Origin: Funneliformis mosseae
Lineage: Eukaryota > Glomeromycota > Glomeromycetes > Glomerales > Glomeraceae
Length of the DNA stretch: 25,831 nucleotides
Direction of reading: 5' to 3'
NCBI GenBank assembly: GCA_910592005.1
Contig: CAJVPP010000822.1
Location: 1 to 25,831, forward strand
Position numbers and translations under genes: made by a program. Below are positions 1 through 12,798 of the stretch, one piece after another; position 1 is the first letter of the stretch; each line of letters starts with the position of its first letter. Under the pieces are notes generated by a model that searched no databases, was not told where the DNA came from, and was given only the letters and a program-made list of their open reading frames with translations.

Positions 1-201
1 TTATCCCCTCCCGTCGAATGCGTATTCATAGGCGTCGCCCTAAAGGGCTTTGCCTACTCATACTTATTCTCCTATATTGAACGTACATTCGTCGTCACTC
101 TGCTCCTCCTCATGCTTGTTCTCTCTTGCTATCTAAGCAGTATGCTAGTGGAAGGAAATTTGATTAAAATATATGTGAAAAACTTATGTTATCTAGGATG
201 A
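1..201 (+). other. GC-richer edge with an open reading frame lacking a start
   Basis: The first ~150 bases are clearly richer in G and C than the rest of the intergenic DNA. Frame 1 is open from base 1 to a TGA at about 199-201, giving ~66 codons with a hydrophobic stretch (…RTFVVTLLLLMLVLSCYL…). This could be the tail of a gene or transposon ORF that begins left of the window, or chance openness in GC-richer DNA. No family is recognised and there is no splice or start signal to anchor it. The last ~20 codons are already AT-rich and may not be coding. Confidence 0.2.
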
Positions 202-360
202 GAATCAAAAAGGTTTTAGACTTGATTATGCCAAAGTGGAAATTTATTTTTACATATAGGAAGCAAATGTTTACAGAGCGAATACCAATCAAAAAAGCAA
301 AATGATTTTCTTAAGGTCACATATATTATAACAATGTGTTTACGCTATGTGTTAAATTTT

Positions 361-600
361 TGATACCCAGGATAACCTTCTGGATACATTTTGAGCTTTT
401 GTGCCAAAAAGTTATTTTTCTACTAGCGAAATTTGATATAAAATTTTTTGTGATATCTAGGATAACCTTCTGAAGCCATTCAGAGACTTTTGTGCCAAAA
501 ACCAAAAAATTTGATATGTAAAATTTAATATATGAAATTTGTAATACCCAGGATGACCTTCTGAAGACATTTGGGCTTTTTGTGCCAAAAAGCCCAATTT
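361..600. repeat. Three tandem copies of a ~90-bp repeat
   Basis: Three imperfect copies begin near 361, 451 and 540, a period of about 90 bp. Each carries the landmark GATAACCTTCTG (GATGACCTTCTG in copy 3) followed about 25 bases later by TTTTGTGCCAAAA. Between the landmarks the copies vary and are AT-rich. The conserved CTTCTG…TGTGCCAAAA blocks do not form a reading frame that I can support. The function is unknown and it may be a remnant of a longer satellite. Confidence 0.75.
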
Positions 601-689
601 ATAACTACTGTCATATTTCTAGAAGAGGTGTTAGATAAAAGCTGCGATTTTAAAATCTGAAATCAATTTGTATATAATATATTTGTATT

Positions 690-930
690 GAGAAGTCAAT
701 TAATTTGACTTAAAATTTGATTTAAATATGACTTGACTTGAATAAATTCAAGTTAAAATTAAATTAAAATAAAATCAAATTAAGTTAAATTGAGTTAAAT
801 TTAAAATTTATATAACTCGAATCAAGTTGAAAGATTTATAAAATAAATTTGACTTAACTTAATTCTAAAAAAAAAAGTTAAATAGAATTGATCTTTAAAT
901 TTGACTTGACTTAATTTATTTAGAACTCTA
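690..930. repeat. Island of degenerate TTGACTTAA-type motifs in both orientations
   Basis: The stretch is built almost entirely from variants of TTGACTT, AAGTTAAA and their reverse complements, without a fixed period. It contains local palindromes, for example ACTTGAAT-AA-ATTCAAGT at 736-753. No coding potential is seen. It resembles the other short-motif islands near 18470, 19920, 20710 and 22905 in style but uses its own motif. Confidence 0.55.
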
Positions 931-2036
931 AGTTATCTATTAAAGAATTTGTAAAAGATAATGTAAAATTTTGATTTTTAATCTAAGTTTTCTAACTAAA
1001 TTATATATGTGATTTAAATAATAATTATATTTTATTTTAAATATAATAATAGAAAGATTTTTTAAAGGATTTTAATATTATTTAAAATGAATAAAATAAT
1101 ATTTTTAAGAGAATTAAATAATTATTAAAAGTTTTAATAATAAATTATAATTATAAATTATCCACTATGATAAGGTAATCAATTATAACTAATTTTATCT
1201 AATTTATAAAACTAAATAAAAATATTTAGAGCTAATCTTTTATAAACATTAATTGATTCATCAACTGTAATAATAATATATTTTTCTTTTAATTAATTTA
1301 TTAGTTATTTTTTTTTTAAATTGTAATTATAGGTAAATACTTTTCTCTTTATTAGTTTGATTTTACAATAACTGTTATAGTAATTTATAATTAAATAATT
1401 TTGATAACTTCAAATATATTAAAAAATATTATTGATAAAATAAATACTTATTAATACTTTTATAATTTAGCTTATTAAATATTAACATTAAAATTTACAG
1501 TATATAAAACCATAATTTGAAATTTGAATTGTTAGAATCAATAAATTTTTTAATAACAGTTCTTAAATATTATATTGCCTATCTCAAAAAAATAGTAGCA
1601 TTAATCAGAATATTATTATATAAAAAAGATTTGAAAAAATAGTAAATGAAGAATGAAAAATAATATTATTAATAAATAAAACGCACCAGAAAATGAATAT
1701 TCTATATAATTACTTTTTTTATTTGAAATATTTATTTTATCTAAATAAAAAGACCGCAGGTTGAAATGAAACTTTATCACAAATACATATATTGCAATTA
1801 AGTTATTGATCTATGATAACACGAATATGATATGTTCCTATATAATAATAATAATAATAATAATAATATTTAAAAAATTTAATGCAAATAAATATTACCA
1901 GTATTTGTATGCTTGATGTAATGATGAACTTTAAGAATGTTTCGTTTCTATGCTCTAGTCTGATAATGGGATATTAATGTATATATAAACATAATGCTAT
2001 AAGAATGAATTGAAGAAAATAAATTGGTGTAATAAA
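931..2036. other. Gene-free AT-rich DNA with an AAT microsatellite
   Basis: This is very AT-rich sequence with no supportable gene. The only distinct structure is an (AAT)n microsatellite at about 1843-1868. The last ~100 bases are the 3' flank of the AN1 zinc-finger gene, which is transcribed toward this region, so its polyadenylation site should lie here. Confidence 0.6.
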
Positions 2037-2698
2037 TTATTTAAAAAGTTTTCCCATCCAGTTTTTAATGGAATTTTTCGAAGTTGTTATAGGTTTTGCT
2101 GAAGCTACAGGTTTTGGTTTCGATGTTGACACCAACTTTGACGCATTTGCTGTCGAAGGCCTTGATGCTAGAGCTTCTAATTTTGAAAAATTGGACACCT
2201 TATTGTCCTTTTTCACCTTATCGCAATTATGGTCAAGTTCCAAACGATGCTTGATGCAATAATTTTTGCCACAGCCTGAGCAAACCAGAGGAAGAGGACT
2301 TCTTGTTTTACATTTTCCAAAAAAACATGCATTAAACGGTTTAGAAGAAGTTGTTTTTGACGGAGGTCGACAGTCGTTAGATATATGTAAGTTCATCTAT
2401 AAAAGAAAAGGTATCAAATAGAAAATAAATAAAAGATATTTTATATTTTTATGTTTACGTTGAAACATACTCTAATATTTGGATCCTCTCCACGGCTAAC
2501 AGGAACAGGAACATTGCACACAGGACAAACAGGTACTCGCTCTCCATCGTCGCTGGGTGCATTCGGACAATTATGAACTTTTGGATTCGAATGTTCGTTG
2601 CAATATTCTCGTTTACAATATTGACATTTGAAAGGAAGGTAATCTAATTGTTTGCAAGAAGAATCGGCACAATGACGACCCAAGTCTGGTAATTCCAT
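2037..2698 (-). CDS. Two-AN1 zinc-finger protein, ZFAND2/AIRAP-like
   Basis: There are two exons (2698-2471 and 2396-2037) joined in phase 0 by a 74-nt intron with donor GTATGT and acceptor TATAG, giving 195 aa. Residues 10-44 form a first AN1 finger: C10, C15, C25, C28, C33, H36, H42 and C44. Residues 100-134 form a second: C100, C105, C115, C118, C123, H126, H132 and C134. A CPVC pair lies between them, and a basic Ser/Thr/Lys-rich tail follows. Two AN1 fingers in a short protein are typical of the ZFAND2A/B family, which is known for stress-linked association with the proteasome and Cdc48/p97; fungal Cuz1 is a relative with one finger. I see no ubiquitin-interacting motif or lipidation CAAX box, so it is closer to the short AIRAP form. 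The family is secure; the function is inferred from the family. Confidence 0.88.
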
Positions 2699-3017
2699 AA
2701 TATATTTAATTTTATTAATTGATTATTCTAAAAAAAAAAATCGTTTTTTCTAACAGAAAAAAAAAGTAAATTGAGGAAATAAAATCAAAAGATGGGGCAA
2801 AAACTTTAAAAATGGCAATGTTGAACGTAACTTAGTTTTGCTTCGGTAAACCATAAAACGACATATTCACGTATTTATATATTCAAAAAGCAAATCGAAA
2901 ATAAATAGTCTTTGTATTGCATAATAATATTACGTATTCCCTGTTGCACAATCCATCACATAATTACATATATAATATACATAGAATAATCTAGGGTCTT
3001 CAGTAGAACGCAAGACA
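2699..3017. promoter_or_regulatory. Shared divergent promoter region
   Basis: The two start codons (AN1 gene at 2698, minus; FAR11 at 3018, plus) face away from each other across 319 bp with no gene between. Promoters of both genes must lie here or overlap. Poly-A/T stretches at about 2731-2765 are visible. I do not recognise a specific transcription-factor site. Confidence 0.5.
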
Positions 3018-6000
3018 ATGAACGTAACTGTCGACCTCCCAAAAGAACAAGTAAACGACGAAGTCCCTAATGACTCGTTGACGTTGGGACAATTGAAAAA
3101 GATTGTAAAACAATTTCCGAATAAACAAAAAGTAATAAGAAACTGTGACTTTCTTTCTTTTTTTTCTTAATTTTATAAATGGAATTAAATAAATTATCAA
3201 TTTATATATTATTTAGCCAAAAGAAATAGCCTTTACCTATACTGACACTGACAGTCTTTCCAAAGAGATTGATGAATTCTATAGTTATGTTGAAATTTCA
3301 CAATGTTTTGAAAACAAAAAGTCATTTGAAGAAGGATTCGATGAATGTAAATGTTTCGAATTTAATTTGACTTAATTTAAATGTTTATTCATTCTTATAT
3401 AAATATTTGTTCAATGTGTTTATTAGCTTGGAATACTTGTACAATATCTGAACGCCGTACTTATATTGAATACCTGTTAGAAACTTTGGAATTAAAGGAT
3501 CCTGAAAAGAGATTCTGTACTGCCAAAAAATTATTGTATATTGCCCAAGGTTAACAAATTAACTTATTTGTTACAATAGTCTTATAATTTGACAAATTAA
3601 ATTAAATTTTAATTTATTATTGAATAATCAGGAACGTTTGGGGAATCGACTTCGCCGGAACATCATCTAGAATTGATAATTGACAATAATAAATTGCTAC
3701 GGAAGTGTGGAGCACTATTGTCATATTTTCAAGCCTTAAAGTTAGCCTGTCGTGCTCATGATCATTATAGGTTTTTATTTTATTTTATTTTTTTCGTTTT
3801 TTAGATCTTGCTTTTTCAAATTATTATGTAATTACATTTCTTTAAATTATACATTACAGCCATCCAGATTTTATTTCAGATCGACAAGCTTATATCGATG
3901 ATACAAATATCGAGATAGGATACTATTTGACATTGTTATATATGTTAGTCGAAGTTCATCGTGGAGATGAATCATTTGGCTCAGAGCTTGGTTTGTTCTT
4001 AAAGTATATTGGGTAAGCAGTTATCTAATGAGAGACAATACTAATTCAATTAACATCTAATATGTTATTATATATAATTAAGTCGAACTTGATCCGCCAA
4101 TGTCTGTATTTCTTTTTGAAATCATCGCGTCATTACGAGAAAAAGAAAAGAATGCCAAAGGATATCCCGTAAAAAAGGTAACCATCCATCTTAATAATTT
4201 ACACGTTAGGAATATTTTTTAATTAAAACTATCTACTGATAATAAACTATTGGAAAACATATACATATATTAGCTGCTTCTTTTGTTATGGAAAGTTATT
4301 TTGGCAAGTTTCGGTGGGTCATGTGATATCCGAAAATTGAAGGATGTAGTTAGATTAATAAATGGATTGCCACCAATTCATAATAAAGGTAATAAAATTT
4401 TCTAATATATATTTTAAATATAAATAAATATTTTTAGTCATTTACTTAACTAATTATCCTTTTTTTTTTAATAAATAAATAAATAAATAGAATTCTCGAC
4501 TAAGACAACCCCAATTGATTATAATACTTTTCAAACTGAGGCTACTCAAAAATATCCAACATATATTCCGCCTCATAGTCCAGTTTTTTCTATGCCTTTC
4601 ACCATTGCCAATCAGTTTTCCTCAAATTCTAATAGCAATAATAGCAATGATATGTTTACGCAGAGTAGTTTTTCAAGTATAAACAATAATTCGTCACCAA
4701 AATCGCGTAAACAACAATTTCAAACAAATCAACGGCAGCCGTTTATTTTTCCATTCTCGAAATCTACACCTACAGTGCCAAAATCAATACAGGAAGCGGG
4801 AGATTTATATTTAAAATTTATGTATACAAGCTTAGGGATTTTACAATTTTGGAAAGAGAAGGATGAAATGAAGAAACAACAATTTAGTTGTTCCATAGAT
4901 GATGTGAGAATACATAATGAAAATAACAGATCAAATTGTGGAAGAGATGTATCAAATGGAAATAATGACACAGAAGCTCAGGTGACAAAAAGAGATAGAG
5001 AAAAGTTGGACAGGATTGAACTTCTTTATGTATCCTTTTAAATTTCTAAACAGGCACCAATCATTTATTTTTATAACAATGTTCTCCTTAATGAATTTAA
5101 CTTTATAATAGAGGTCAATCCTACCACATCTGCAATACATTGTTATCGTGTTACTTAAATTGTTGCTTGCAACTGTTTCGCCCAATTCAAGTAATGTCAA
5201 AGTAAATGATAGTAATGACAGCATCACAAAGGAGAATGTTACCACAAACAATGGTTGGTTGTGTATTCAATGTCAAAGTAAAAAAGATATATCCTTATTT
5301 CACAGACTAATTCTATGACTTTACATTTTAATATTTGTAGGTTTATCATCTGATAACAATATTAATTCTTCATCTTCAAACGGAAATAGTGTTGAAGAAA
5401 TTGATATTATGAGACATCGAGAAATTACATCTAAAGCAGTTTCAGCAATTTTATTGTTAATGTTAAAATATTTGAAATTGTCTCGTATCCTTTTTTTTTT
5501 TTAAAAAAAAAAAGAAAAAAAAAGAATGATTGGATTATAATAAGCCCAAAAAAATTCTGTCCTTAATAAACCTAACTATATTTTAGATATCTTAAAATTT
5601 GAATATGTTTCGCAACTATTGGTTGAATCTAATTGTTTACTTTTAATTTTGAAAATGTTTGGTTTACAGGATGTAAGCTTGACTATAAAAGCTAGGAATG
5701 AAGTCGAAGATTTAAAGTAAGTATACAATCACATCAGTAGTTTATAAATTAAAGTACTTAACAACATTTAAGTAACAATTACTCATTTAAAAATTATAAA
5801 GTTTCTTCCAATATTGCAAAAATCTTAATGATAAACATGGATCAGGAAAAACTTGTAGTGATAATCTTGAGGATGATAGTAGATCAAAAGAACAACTGCA
5901 GATAGAACATGTTGATGAATTAAATTTAATCGATAATAATGTGGATTCTGATTATTGTTGGCGAAATTTTTTCTCCGCAATAAATTTTTTACGTATTTTG

Positions 6001-7096
6001 CAAAAGCTGACAAAAAAGAAGACACACAGAGTGTTATTGTTAGTTCAGTACAAGTCTTCCGTGAGTATTCCACTTCAATAATTTACTTAATTTTATTTTA
6101 ATAATAATGACTTCCTTAAAAAATATAGGCTATATTAAAAAGGATCCTTAAAGTATCGCATCCTTTATTAGAACTATATGCTTTGAAAGTTCTAAAGAGT
6201 CAAATTCCATTTATCGGTAGAAAATGGCGTCAAAGTATGCTCGTTTAATTACATCCGATTTATTAATTAATTTGTATGCTAAAATAATGGAATTTTATGA
6301 AATAATAGGTAATATGAAAATAATCACCTCCATATATTTGCATTGCCGGCCAGATTTACGAGATGAATGGATCGCATCATCCGATGCGGATGCTGAAATT
6401 GAAGATGCTCTGGTAAGTGATATGTTATTTGTAAAATCTTGTTTAAATCTTCTTAATTAATCGTCATTTTATTATTATTACATTCAATAGCCTCAAGAGC
6501 AAAGCCTTCGAGCACTGATTAAATTTTATAATGAAAGAAATTATTTGACACACGATGATCATCATAATGGATTACTTTATCAAAATGATAACAGGAATTC
6601 ACCCGACATATTCCCTCCACATCATACGAAACCTTTAAATCATGTAAATTCTGCATATATAGCGGATGATATTATGTTAGATGAGTCATTTTTATCAAAT
6701 TGGGAACAGTGGCTTCAAGACGAAGTATATGGCTTCTCCGTCACGAAACCTCATTTAAATACCATAGATGAATATTATAGTGATGATAGTTTTCTTTTTA
6801 CCAATGGTGGCGATGGGTCAGAATGGGATACTCCTATTATACCTCTAGTCGACGAACAAGATCCTTTCACATCAATTGAGTGGGGGAATCTTACATCAAC
6901 TGAAGTTCAAACATTTGAACAAAAATTTAAAAACGTTGGGAACAAAATATCTTATGATGATGATGATTTGTTCGATGATGTGGATGATAGCAAAGAAACA
7001 AATTATCTTTGGCCTGATGAGATGTTAGGACCATTCGCTCCTAGTGAAGTTACAATATGGCAACCAACTCCATACCAAAGTGATGCTGAAGATTAA
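3018..7096 (+). CDS. FAR11: Far11/STRIP1 subunit of the STRIPAK complex
   Basis: There are fifteen exons: 3018-3131, 3217-3346, 3427-3549, 3632-3770, 3860-3990, 4083-4177, 4274-4388, 4491-5029, 5112-5253, 5341-5484, 5587-5716, 5802-6060, 6129-6234, 6309-6412 and 6491-7096. All join in frame to give 958 aa. The N-terminal N1221 region shows FTYTDTDSLSKEIDEFYSY, then an EYLLETLEL…LLYIAQGTFGE block and LLLLLWKVILASFGGS. The C-terminal DUF3402 region shows RHREITSKAVSAILLLMLKY (about residue 530), a WRNFF…LLRIL block and GRKWRQSNMK. The closing part carries a WEQWLQDEVY block and an acidic run. A Ser/Asn-rich low-complexity insert sits in exon 8 (about residues 315-350). STRIP1/Far11 proteins are scaffold subunits binding striatin and PP2A, acting in fungi in hyphal fusion, septation and pheromone-type signalling. 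Intron 5 uses a weaker GTTTGT donor and intron 9 GTTGGT; both are forced by frame. Confidence 0.93.
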
Positions 7097-7316
7097 ATTA
7101 TTATTTATAAGTTATATTTAAATATTTTTTGTATAGTTAATATTTTTTTGTATAATTATTTTTTTTTTTTTTTTTTTTTCGGCTATGTAGAGTTCATCTT
7201 TTATAATAAATCAAATTGCATATCTATTATTGAATGGACGATCTCGATAAAAGTTTTTGATTTGTTTCACAAATACATAAACAACAATTCTTTTATTATT
7301 GTAGCGGAATTTGAAA
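7097..7316 (+). promoter_or_regulatory. FAR11 3' flank and ARP6 promoter with poly-T tract
   Basis: Only 220 bp separate the FAR11 stop from the ARP6 start on the same strand. A run of 21 T residues (7159-7179) lies in the middle, the kind of poly(dA:dT) tract that excludes nucleosomes in fungal promoters. The short open frame starting at 7148 runs through the poly-T and the ARP6 start and is not a gene. Confidence 0.45.
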
Positions 7317-9657
7317 ATGTCGGGAAGAAAGGTATTGGTACTTGATAATGGCGCGTACTCAATTAAGGCAGGTTACGCTGACTGGACTCAAGCAAGGTAA
7401 AAAAAAAAAATATTCTAAAGTTTAAAATTTCAATAATTTATTATTATTATTATTATTTTACTTATGTTTTATAGAACTATACCTAATTGCACAGTAACGC
7501 GTGGAAAAGGCGACAAAAAGTCATATATAGGGGATCAATTAAGCACGTGTACAGATTTTACTGGATTATATTATAAATTACCATTTGAAAAGGTTCAATT
7601 TCATTCTTTTTTAAACACTTTTCAAAGCTTAACGTGAATTTAATTTATCGTGAAATATTTATATAGGGATTTCTTATAAATTGGCAAAATGAAAAAGAAG
7701 TTTGGGATAGAATATTTTCTAAAGATGTTCTTAATGTATGTTTAAAATAAGTTTTGTGCATTGATAATATAAAAAATTCATTTTATGAATTCATCATTGA
7801 TTTATTTAGTGCGATCCGAAAAATACTACTCTATTAATTACAGAACCATGTTTTAATTTACCAAACATTCAACAAAATTACGATGAAGTTATATTTGAAG
7901 CATACGAATTCGAAGCTTATTATAGAACAATTGGTATACTCTTTTTTTTTTTTTTTTTTTTAAAAAAAAAAGTTTACATCATTTACTTATAGGACTTTAC
8001 TTTGTAAATAGCTCCATGGTTATGTATTCAAAATGATACAACTTCACTTTATAAAGATCGATTTTATAAACCTAATGAAGTGCCAGATTGTGCATTGGTT
8101 GTTGATTCTGGTTATTCTTTTACTCATGTTGTACCTTTTGTTATGGGAAGACCGATATTACCGGCCATCAGAAGGTGATCTTTTTATAATATATATATAT
8201 ATTTTTTCGCATAAAATATTTTTAGTTTTTAATTGGAATTAATTTTCTAATTATTAAAAGAATTAACATTGGAGGAAAATTGTTAACAAATCATCTGAAG
8301 GAGATTGTATCATTTAGGTAATTTATTACAATATAATTTTAAAAATCTTTTTAGATACTAATTGTTTTGTTCAATGATTAGGTATTGGGATATGATGGAA
8401 CAAACTTATATTATGAATGAAGTGAAAGAAACGTGTTGTTTCGTTTCTCAAGATTTTTTATCAGATCTAGAAATTTGTCGGTATGTTAATATAAAGTTAA
8501 TTTGATTTATTCTCTCGTTTCGAATCTTTTGCAACTAGCATAAAATTTTATTTAGAAAAAATCCACGAGATAATCCAATTCTTCAAGAATACATTCTCCC
8601 AGACTTTTCAAGAAACTCAAAAGGATACATAAGAGTACCAATCATATTCTTTATTTATTCTATTAATTCTTTTTTATAGAGTTACATTGCACCTTTATTT
8701 TCCATTTTTGTAACTATAGGAAAAGAAACGTGGAGGAGTATATGATCAATCCGATGAACAAGTATTGTACATGAACAACGAAAGATTATCTGTGCCAGAA
8801 ATATTATTTAATCCTATGGATGTTGGTATGTATCATAAGCACGTTTCTGATGCGTTCGTATACACATAATTTTAATTTGATGCGTGATAAATTTTAGGAA
8901 TGAACCAAGCAGGGATTCCTGAAGTAATAGTGGAATCTATCAATGCAACTCATCCTGGTATCATTTTTTTACATTGCTTTTTTTTTTTTTTTTTTGGATG
9001 GATGGTTTTCATTTTAAATTTATTCATTTATTTTATTGGGCATACCGCGTCCTAAAAAGAAAAAAAAAAAAAAAAAAACTTATTTTATTTACTTTTATTT
9101 CTTTTTAATAAAAGAATTTTTTGGTGGTAACTGACTTTGGCGTTTTGGGTTATTATTATTCATCAATTTGAGTATAGAAATGTTTCCTTCTTTATCTGTA
9201 AATGATGTAGATTTGCATGGATTACTTTATGGAAACATCATCCTGGTCGGTGGAAATTCTTTATTTTCTGGATATAAAAATAGAATGTAATTTTTTTTTT
9301 TTTTTTTTTTTTTTGCTACTTGGAATTTTTCATTAGTACTAAACTTTTTTTTCCTTTTCAATTAGTGAAAAGGATTTACGTTATCTTGCACCAACGGAAT
9401 TTGAAATTAGGGTTGGAATGTCAGAAAAGTAAGTATTACTCTTATTATCATTATTATTTTGAACATCCTTAAACCTTTTTCTTCCTTCATAATATAGTCC
9501 TGTCACATATGCATGGCAAGGTGGTGTTAAATTTGCAAATTCAGCTGATTTTAACGAGAAGTTAGTTTCTCGTGCTGAGTTTAATGAATATGGCCATAAC
9601 ATTTGTCTCCAAAGATTCGGTTTAGGCGATGATGACGAAATAGAAATGTCCGAGTAA
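7317..9657 (+). CDS. ARP6: Actin-related protein 6
   Basis: There are thirteen exons: 7317-7396, 7475-7592, 7667-7735, 7810-7933, 8012-8174, 8261-8317, 8382-8480, 8556-8634, 8720-8825, 8898-8957, 9178-9286, 9366-9428 and 9498-9657. They join in frame to 428 aa, the usual size for Arp6. The N-terminus reads VLVLDNGAYSIKAGYAD, the actin phosphate-1 loop in its Arp6 form, followed by RTIPNC. The second phosphate loop is VVDSGYSFTHVVPF. Arp6-specific blocks follow: NERLSVPEILFNP, GIPEVIVESI, LVGGNSLFSGYKNR and PVTYAWQGG. Arp6 is a nuclear subunit of the SWR1/SRCAP remodeller, which deposits histone H2A.Z. Intron 10 is 220 nt, about three times the others, and holds long T and A runs. Identification is based on the ordered family motifs along the whole length. 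Confidence 0.95.
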
Positions 9658-9902
9658 TATTCATTACACAAGAATCGAGTAATGTTAGACAAAAAAAAAT
9701 AAAATAAAAAGTAAAATAAAATAAAAACAAAAACATTATTATATATGTGTGTTCGTGTGCACATGTATATATATTTTATTCTATACCATTATACCATTGA
9801 AAACTAATTTCTTTTAATTAAATAAGTAAAAATATCAATATAAATATATAACTTTATATCCAGAATACATACAACATTTAGATTTTTTTTTACATATTAG
9901 TA
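9658..9902. terminator. Convergent 3' region between ARP6 and the MAPK gene
   Basis: The two stop codons face each other across 245 bp of AT-rich DNA. Several AATAAA-like words occur on both strands (for example AATAAAATAAAAAG near 9697), so cleavage and polyadenylation of both transcripts are expected here. The open frame on the minus strand across 9381-9764 overlaps ARP6 exons in antisense and is a shadow. Confidence 0.4.
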
Positions 9903-11593
<1,691 letters not shown>

Positions 11594-12023
11594 CTTATTG
11601 AAATCTTTTTTAATAGACTTTTTGCAAAAGAGTGAAACTTTTTTTTTTTTTTTGAATTCAGCAATTAAATTAAATGGTTTCTAAGTTTTAATTTGTTAAA
11701 GATTTTCTTAATTTATCTTAAATTTCTTAAATTAATAAACCGGTTTTTTATGGTAAACAAATTTAATTTATGCTTATTTTCCCAAATAATAAATTTTCAC
11801 AAAGATTTGATCTTCGATTTCTCCTGTCTATAAAAATTTCCTTTATTAGGGTTATAAGGTTATTTCATTTTTGTTTTATACAATAATAACAAAAAACATT
11901 GGCCGTTATCGTTTATTTATTATTATAATTATTATTATTATTATTTTTAATTGATTTATTTTTTTTTTTTTTATGCATAAACCTAATTTTGGTAGGATTA
12001 ACAACATAAATCTATTATCATCT
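11594..12023. promoter_or_regulatory. MAPK promoter and 3' flank of the next gene
   Basis: This is 430 bp without a gene. It contains poly-T and poly-A tracts (about 11639-11653 and 11958-11972) and a TTA microsatellite near 11921-11945. It must include the MAPK gene promoter (start at 11593) and the polyadenylation site of the upstream minus-strand gene. No specific regulatory site is recognised. Confidence 0.4.
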
Positions 12024-12676
12024 TCATTTGATTTTATCGATGACACTCCACATTGATTTATAAGTAGAATTGATTTCTGAATTAAATTCTTGTCTCCGAG
12101 GATTATTTATGACATCCCATTTATTAAAAGGTTTTCTCAAATCAACTAACAAAGTTGGTACAGACCTAGAGGAAATAATATTAAAAAATAAGAAAATTGG
12201 GCCATGAAAATGTTCACATTGAAATTAATCACCTGGGCTGAGGTTCTTCTTTTCTTTTATTCTCTTTTGTTCGAGATTTTTGAAATTTTTCATCACAAAC
12301 TAATTGTGTTTCTGCCTTTATCTCATCGATGAATCGTTTTAAATGTTCTAATTTTTGTTCAGTCAATTTATTAACTGATAAAAAGAATTGCTATTAAAAA
12401 AAAAAACTCTCATTTGATGAAAATTTTGAAAGCATTTACGACCAAATTTAAACCTTTTAATCTTACAAATCTTTTGGTTTAAGTTTAACAATATCACCAC
12501 CTTTTAATTCTTTTACCTTTCTTGTCAGGTTTATCAAGATCATGAAGTATTTCTTCCGTTTCCTGATTTAGTTGTGAAACTTTTTCTTTATCAAGCGAAC
12601 TTTGTGGTTTGGATAATTCGAGTTTCTGTTCAGACATTTTATGAAGTAACTTGTATTGCAACCTATTTTCACCCAT
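12024..12676 (-). CDS. Unrecognised small charged, helix-rich protein
   Basis: There are three exons: 12676-12517, 12374-12233 and 12165-12024. They join in phases 1 and 2 to give 147 aa. I do not recognise a family. The first ~100 residues are rich in Glu, Lys, Gln and Leu (LNQETEEILHDLDK; LTEQKLEHLKRFIDEIKAET) and look like amphipathic helix or coiled coil. A Lys/Arg/Glu-rich segment follows, then a C-terminal block with two tryptophans (KPFNKWDVINNP, KSMWSVIDKIK) that looks folded and conserved in style. There is no signal peptide or membrane segment. The model is supported by frame consistency across both introns and by correct splice signals. A second in-frame ATG lies at 12637. Intron 1 is 142 nt, longer than its neighbours. 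Confidence 0.7.
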
Positions 12677-12769
12677 TCGTATGCGAAAATGGATTAACTA
12701 ATAAAAAAGAAAAAAAAAAAATTTATTTTCCAATATAAGATATTTTCCTCACGTTACACAATGTTCAGT

Positions 12770-12775
12770 CACGTG
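12770..12775. promoter_or_regulatory. CACGTG E-box upstream of the small charged-protein gene
   Basis: A CACGTG palindrome sits 94 bp upstream of the start codon at 12676, inside the 122-bp gap after the DHHC gene stop. In fungi CACGTG is bound by bHLH factors of the Cbf1, Pho4 or Ino2/4 type. The role is inferred from motif and position only. Confidence 0.35.
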
Positions 12776-12798
12776 AGACAGTTTACTTTATTAAAAAA

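Noticed and set aside
1..150. GC-richer left edge as rRNA or tRNA
   Set aside because: No tRNA fold or rRNA signature could be recognised; only an open frame without a start was seen.
2068..2262. Plus-strand open frame opposite the AN1 gene
   Set aside because: It is antisense to a well-supported zinc-finger exon and has no family features.
12375..12516. Open stretch GGDIVKLKPKDL inside intron 1 of the small charged-protein gene, ending at a GTAAGA donor
   Set aside because: Including it needs a one-base change before it and another at the next junction, whereas a single 142-nt intron keeps the whole gene in frame.
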